From an uncultured Curtobacterium sp. (lineage in GTDB: Bacteria > Actinomycetota > Actinomycetes > Actinomycetales > Microbacteriaceae), in contig CAJYUW010000032.1 in the NCBI GenBank assembly GCA_913778205.1, forward strand, positions 1 to 35,096: a stretch of 35,096 nt of DNA, read 5' to 3'. Position 1 is the first letter of the stretch. Each line of letters begins with the position of its first letter. Below the pieces are notes generated by a model. That model did no database searches, was not told the DNA's origin, and worked only from the letters and a program-made list of their open reading frames with translations. The position numbers and the translations under genes are program-made. Below, piece after piece: positions 31,649-35,096 of this stretch.

Positions 31649-32587
31649 ATGACCACGCTCGAAGCGCGTGCCCCAGGAGCGGCAGCAGCTCCGGCGACGC
31701 CGCCGCGGCGCCGCACGAAGCAGCGCGGCCGCTGGACCGGCTGGATGTTCGTCGGCCCGTTCGTCGTCGTCCTGGTCGCGATGCTCGTCGTCCCGATCGG
31801 CTACGCGCTCTGGCTCAGCCTCTTCCGCGACCAGCTCATCGGCGGCAACCAGTTCGTCTGGTTCGCCAACTACGTCCAGCTCTTCCAGGACGCCAAGTTC
31901 TGGCAGGGCTTCGGCCGCGTCGCGATCTTCCTCGTCGTGCAGGTGCCGATCATGCTCGTCGTGGCGCTCATCGCCGCGCTGGCGCTCGACTCCGCACGGC
32001 TCTGGGCGTCGTCGTTCTTCCGCATCGCGATCTTCCTGCCGTACGCGGTCCCGGGCGTCGTCGCCGCACTCATCTGGGGCTTCATCTACGGCAACCAGTT
32101 CGGCCTCACCGGCTCGATCAACTCCGCGCTCGGCGTCGACCTGCTCCAGCCGTTCAGCCCCGACTGGGTGCTCGCGTCGATCGGCAACATCGTCACGTGG
32201 GAGTTCGTCGGCTACAACATGCTGATCTTCTACGCCGCCCTGCGCGTCGTCCCGACCGAGCTCTACGAGGCCGCCGAGATCGACGGCGCCGGCCCGCTGC
32301 GGACCATCTGGTCGATCAAGATCCCGGCCCTGCGCGGCTCGATCGTCATCGCAACGATCTTCTCGATCATCGGCAGCTTCCAGCTCTTCAACGAGCCGAA
32401 CCTCCTGAAGACGCTCGCCCCGAACGTCATCGGCACGGCCTTCACCCCGAACATGTACGCCTACTCGCTGTCCTTCAGCGGCCAGCAGTTCAACTACTCC
32501 GCCACCGTCGCGATCGTCATGGGGGTCATCACCGCCGTGATCGCCTACGTCGTCCAGGTGCGCGGGACCCGAGCGGAGAACCGATGA
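31649..32587 (+). CDS. Carbohydrate ABC importer permease (MalF type), locus 2
   Basis: 312-residue permease. First helix FVGPFVVVLVAMLVVPIGYALWLSLF, five further helices and the EAA loop YEAAEIDGAGPLRTIWSIKIPAL. ATG at 31649 with AAGGGAG upstream. First gene of the operon; its stop overlaps the next start by 4 bp. Confidence 0.93.
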   Translation: MTTLEARAPGAAAAPATPPRRRTKQRGRWTGWMFVGPFVVVLVAMLVVPIGYALWLSLFRDQLIGGNQFVWFANYVQLFQDAKFWQGFGRVAIFLVVQVPIMLVVALIAALALDSARLWASSFFRIAIFLPYAVPGVVAALIWGFIYGNQFGLTGSINSALGVDLLQPFSPDWVLASIGNIVTWEFVGYNMLIFYAALRVVPTELYEAAEIDGAGPLRTIWSIKIPALRGSIVIATIFSIIGSFQLFNEPNLLKTLAPNVIGTAFTPNMYAYSLSFSGQQFNYSATVAIVMGVITAVIAYVVQVRGTRAENR

Positions 32588-33549
32588 GCGCCCTCGACAC
32601 CCGCACGCCGGCACCCACCGTGACCGAGGCGGTGACCACCCGCGGTCGCAGCGGGGCGGGCCGCAGCCGTGCCTCCCGTCCGACCGGCCCGAAGGGCCGC
32701 GGCCCGCGGGCACGCAAGTCGCCGCTCCTGCTCGTGGTGATGATCGTCATCACCGTCTACTCGCTGCTGCCGCTGTTCTACCTCGTCGTCAACGCGACGA
32801 AGTCGCAGGACGATCTGCTCAGCACCTTCGGCCTCTGGTTCGGGAACGGCTTCTCGCTCTTCCAGAACATCGGCGAGACGCTCACCTACGACAACGGCAT
32901 CTACCTGCACTGGCTCCTGAACACCGTCATCTACGTGGTGGTCGGTGCCGGTGGGGCGACCCTGCTCGCGACGATCGCCGGCTACGGCATGGCGAAGTTC
33001 CGGTTCCCGGGACGCCGCGCGGTGTTCGCGGTGGTCCTCGGCGCGATCGCCATCCCCGGCACCGCGCTCGCCGTCCCGACCTTCCTGCTCTTCTCGTCGG
33101 TCGGCCTGACGAACACCCCGTGGGCGGTCATCCTGCCCTCGCTCATCAGCCCCTTCGGCATGTACCTCATCTGGACGTACGCGATCGACGCGGTCCCGAT
33201 GGAGGTCATCGAGGCCGCGCGCATGGACGGCGCGGGGGAGTTCCGGATCTTCTTCACGATCGCGCTCCGGCTGCTCGCCCCCGGCGTCGTGACGGTCCTG
33301 CTGTTCGCGGTCGTCGCGACCTGGAACAACTACTTCCTGCCCCTCATCATGCTGAGCGACCCGAACCTCTACCCGCTCACGGTCGGCCTCAACCAGTGGA
33401 GCGCGCAGGCGCAGGGCGTCTCCGCACACCCGATCTACAACCTCGTCATCACCGGATCGCTGCTCACGATCGTCCCGATCGTCGTCGCGTTCCTCTTCCT
33501 CCAGCGCTCCTGGCAGTCCGGCCTCGCGGCCGGGTCCGTCAAGGCGTGA
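32584..33549 (+). CDS. Carbohydrate ABC importer permease (MalG type), locus 2
   Basis: 321-residue permease with six helices and EAA loop IEAARMDGAGEFRIFFTIALRLL. The start at 32584 overlaps the previous stop (ATGA), so translation is coupled. Its cytoplasmic N-terminus (residues about 20-45) is Arg/Gly/Pro-rich and is encoded partly by sequence identical over 16 nt (32667-32682) to the arm of the REP-like hairpin at 14901-14944. Confidence 0.93.
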   Translation: MSALDTRTPAPTVTEAVTTRGRSGAGRSRASRPTGPKGRGPRARKSPLLLVVMIVITVYSLLPLFYLVVNATKSQDDLLSTFGLWFGNGFSLFQNIGETLTYDNGIYLHWLLNTVIYVVVGAGGATLLATIAGYGMAKFRFPGRRAVFAVVLGAIAIPGTALAVPTFLLFSSVGLTNTPWAVILPSLISPFGMYLIWTYAIDAVPMEVIEAARMDGAGEFRIFFTIALRLLAPGVVTVLLFAVVATWNNYFLPLIMLSDPNLYPLTVGLNQWSAQAQGVSAHPIYNLVITGSLLTIVPIVVAFLFLQRSWQSGLAAGSVKA

Positions 33550-33659
33550 CCCGCCGGACGGGAGGGACGGGGCGACCCCGCCCCGCGCCCCCCGGCCCGG
33601 CACGACCCGCCGGACGGGAGGAACGGGGCGACCCCGCCCCGCGCCTCCCGGCCCGGCAC
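33548..33659 (+). repeat. Two tandem 56-bp REP-like units between permease and binding-protein genes
   Basis: 33548-33603 and 33604-33659 differ at only two positions. Each carries GGACGGGAGG, a CGGGGCGACCCCG hairpin and GCGCCTCCCGG (CCCCCC in unit 1). Predicted to fold strongly in the mRNA upstream of the binding-protein gene. Confidence 0.88.
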
Positions 33660-33703
33660 GCAGCAGCACCACCCCTCTCCACGAAGAAGTGAAAGGCAAT
33701 CCC

Positions 33704-35041
33704 ATGCACAAGCGTCTCCGGCGCGGGCTCAGCGCCCTCGCGATCGGCGTCACCGCGGCCATCGCCATGACGGCCTGCGCCTCCGGCGGCTCCGGCTCCG
33801 GTGGGTCGTCCGACGACATCACCAAGGCCCTCGAGAAGGGCGGCACGCTCACCTACTGGTCGTGGACCCCCTCGGCCGAGGCCCAGGTCGCCGCGTTCGA
33901 GAAGGCCTACCCCAAGGTGAAGGTCAAGCTCGTCAACGCCGGCACCGGCAACGACCAGTACACCAAGCTCCAGAACACGATCAAGGCAGGCTCGGGCGCA
34001 CCCGACGTCGCGCAGATCGAGTACTTCGCCCTGCCGCAGTTCGCGCTGAGCGACTCGCTCGTCGACCTCAAGTCGTACGGTTTCGACAAGCTCGCCGACA
34101 AGTACGGCGCGGGCACCTGGCAGTCGGTCGACCTCGACGGCAAGGTCTACGGCCTGCCGCAGGACTCCGGTCCCATGGCGATGTTCTACAACGAGAAGAC
34201 GTTCAAGGAAGCCGGCATCAGCACCCCGCCGAAGACCTGGGACGAGTACGTCGCCGACGCCGAGAAGATCCACCAGTCGAACCCGGACGCCTACATCGCG
34301 GCCGACTCCGGCGACGCCGGCTTCACCACCTCGATGATCTGGCAGGCCGGCGGCCGTCCGTTCGAGGTCAAGGGCACCGACGTCACGGTGAACCTGCAGG
34401 ACGAGGGCACCAAGAAGTGGACCTCGACCTGGAACCAGCTCGTCGAGAAGGGCCTGCTCTCGCAGACGCCCGGCTGGACCGACGACTGGTACAAGCAGCT
34501 CGGCAACGGTGAGATCGCCACGATGGTCACCGGCGCGTGGATGCCCGGCGTCCTCGAGTCGAGCGTGAAGGACGGCAGTGGCAACTGGCGCGTCGCCCCG
34601 ATCCCGACCTACGACGGCTCCTCCGACGTGACCGCGAACAACGGTGGCTCCGCCGAGGTCGTCATGAAGCAGTCGAAGAACCCGGCCCTCGCCGCCGGCT
34701 TCCTCAAGTGGCTGAACTCCTCGCAGGACTCGATCGACGTGTTCCTGAAGTCCGGTGGCTTCCCGTCGACCAAGGCGCAGCTCACCTCGTCGTCCTTCAC
34801 CGCCGAGAAGCCGGAGTACTTCGGCGGCGAGGCGATCAACGAGACCCTGTCGAAGGCGTCGTCGAGCGTCGCCGAGGGCTGGCAGTACCTGCCGTTCCAG
34901 GTCTACGCGAACAGCGTCTACGCGGACACCGTCGGCCAGGCGTACCAGAACAAGTCCGACCTGGACGCCGGACTCGAGGCCTGGCAGAAGGCCATCGTGA
35001 AGTACGGCAACGAGCAGGGCTTCAAGGTCACCTCGAAGTAG
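33704..35041 (+). CDS. Extracellular sugar-binding lipoprotein, locus 2
   Basis: 445-residue family-1-type solute-binding protein. Signal peptide MHKRLRRGLSALAIGVTAA with lipobox MTAC, a Ser/Gly linker, then LTYWSWTPSAEAQVAAFEKAYP and typical binding-fold segments (YFALPQFALSD; GAWMPGV). Delivers an unidentified sugar to the two upstream permeases. ATG at 33704 with GAAAGG 7 nt upstream. It is unusual in being last in the operon, separated from the permeases by the tandem repeat at 33548-33659. Confidence 0.93.
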   Translation: MHKRLRRGLSALAIGVTAAIAMTACASGGSGSGGSSDDITKALEKGGTLTYWSWTPSAEAQVAAFEKAYPKVKVKLVNAGTGNDQYTKLQNTIKAGSGAPDVAQIEYFALPQFALSDSLVDLKSYGFDKLADKYGAGTWQSVDLDGKVYGLPQDSGPMAMFYNEKTFKEAGISTPPKTWDEYVADAEKIHQSNPDAYIAADSGDAGFTTSMIWQAGGRPFEVKGTDVTVNLQDEGTKKWTSTWNQLVEKGLLSQTPGWTDDWYKQLGNGEIATMVTGAWMPGVLESSVKDGSGNWRVAPIPTYDGSSDVTANNGGSAEVVMKQSKNPALAAGFLKWLNSSQDSIDVFLKSGGFPSTKAQLTSSSFTAEKPEYFGGEAINETLSKASSSVAEGWQYLPFQVYANSVYADTVGQAYQNKSDLDAGLEAWQKAIVKYGNEQGFKVTSK

Positions 35042-35071
35042 ACCCGTCCCGCTCGTCATGATCGACCCGGG

Positions 35072-35096
35072 GCCGCGCGGACACCGTCCGCGCGGC
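35072..35096 (+). terminator. Hairpin terminator at the window end
   Basis: GCCGCGCGGAC (35072-35082) pairs perfectly with GTCCGCGCGGC (35086-35096) around ACC, 30 bp after the operon's last stop. It ends exactly at the last base of the window, so a contig-end artefact cannot be excluded. Confidence 0.6.

Overview
The window is high-GC, densely coding actinobacterial DNA. The protein set (mycothiol-type maleylpyruvate isomerase fold, DivIVA-domain protein, GH16 and GH51 glycosidases, MalFG-type importers, class A beta-lactamase lipoprotein) and the many start codons 6-8 nt behind a TANNNT -10 box point to Microbacteriaceae. A Curtobacterium-like plant or soil bacterium is my best guess; that is inference, not a database result. 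I see no phage genes, transposases, CRISPR array or rRNA.

Left part (1-6.4 kb): a Gfo/Idh/MocA oxidoreductase whose 3' end runs into a perfect fold-back repeat (probably an assembly artefact at a contig end), a glucose-6-phosphate dehydrogenase, a dienelactone-hydrolase-like enzyme and tRNA-Arg(ACG). The tRNA is followed by a terminator and a 370-bp noncoding tandem array. Then comes a redox cluster on the minus strand: an OhrR-like one-cysteine MarR repressor, a 70-residue CxxC zinc-ribbon-like protein and an Old Yellow Enzyme. Two identical palindromes, one in the repressor promoter and one in front of the small gene, tie the cluster together.

Middle (6.4-14.9 kb): a TetR regulator with an MMPL exporter carrying a large coiled-coil insert, a small P-loop kinase-like protein, a GNAT acetyltransferase, a GH16-like secreted glycosidase, a class A beta-lactamase lipoprotein, an iron/siderophore-type binding lipoprotein and a VOC protein.

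Carbohydrate locus 1 (14.9-20 kb): a binding protein and two permeases divergent from a GH51 alpha-L-arabinofuranosidase. Each promoter has a copy of the same LacI-type operator, so this looks like a regulated arabino-oligosaccharide uptake and hydrolysis unit. No regulator gene lies beside it.

20-30.4 kb: a membrane-anchored SpoIIE/PP2C phosphatase, small membrane proteins, a maleylpyruvate-isomerase-like protein, a short-chain dehydrogenase, a second GH16 paralogue, a small DivIVA-domain protein divergent from a TmrB-like P-loop protein, a membrane fatty-acid desaturase, a secreted small protein and a GNAT-GrpB fusion.

Carbohydrate locus 2 (30.4-35.1 kb): a LacI-family regulator divergent from two permeases and a binding protein, with a long perfect palindromic operator between them. 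Neither importer has its own ATPase gene here, which fits a shared MsiK-type ATPase elsewhere.

A family of GC-rich inverted repeats with the core GACGGGAGGC / GCCTCCCGTC punctuates the whole window, mostly between convergent genes. Two sequence subtypes, a hybrid copy, tandem copies and one array with compensatory base changes can be seen.
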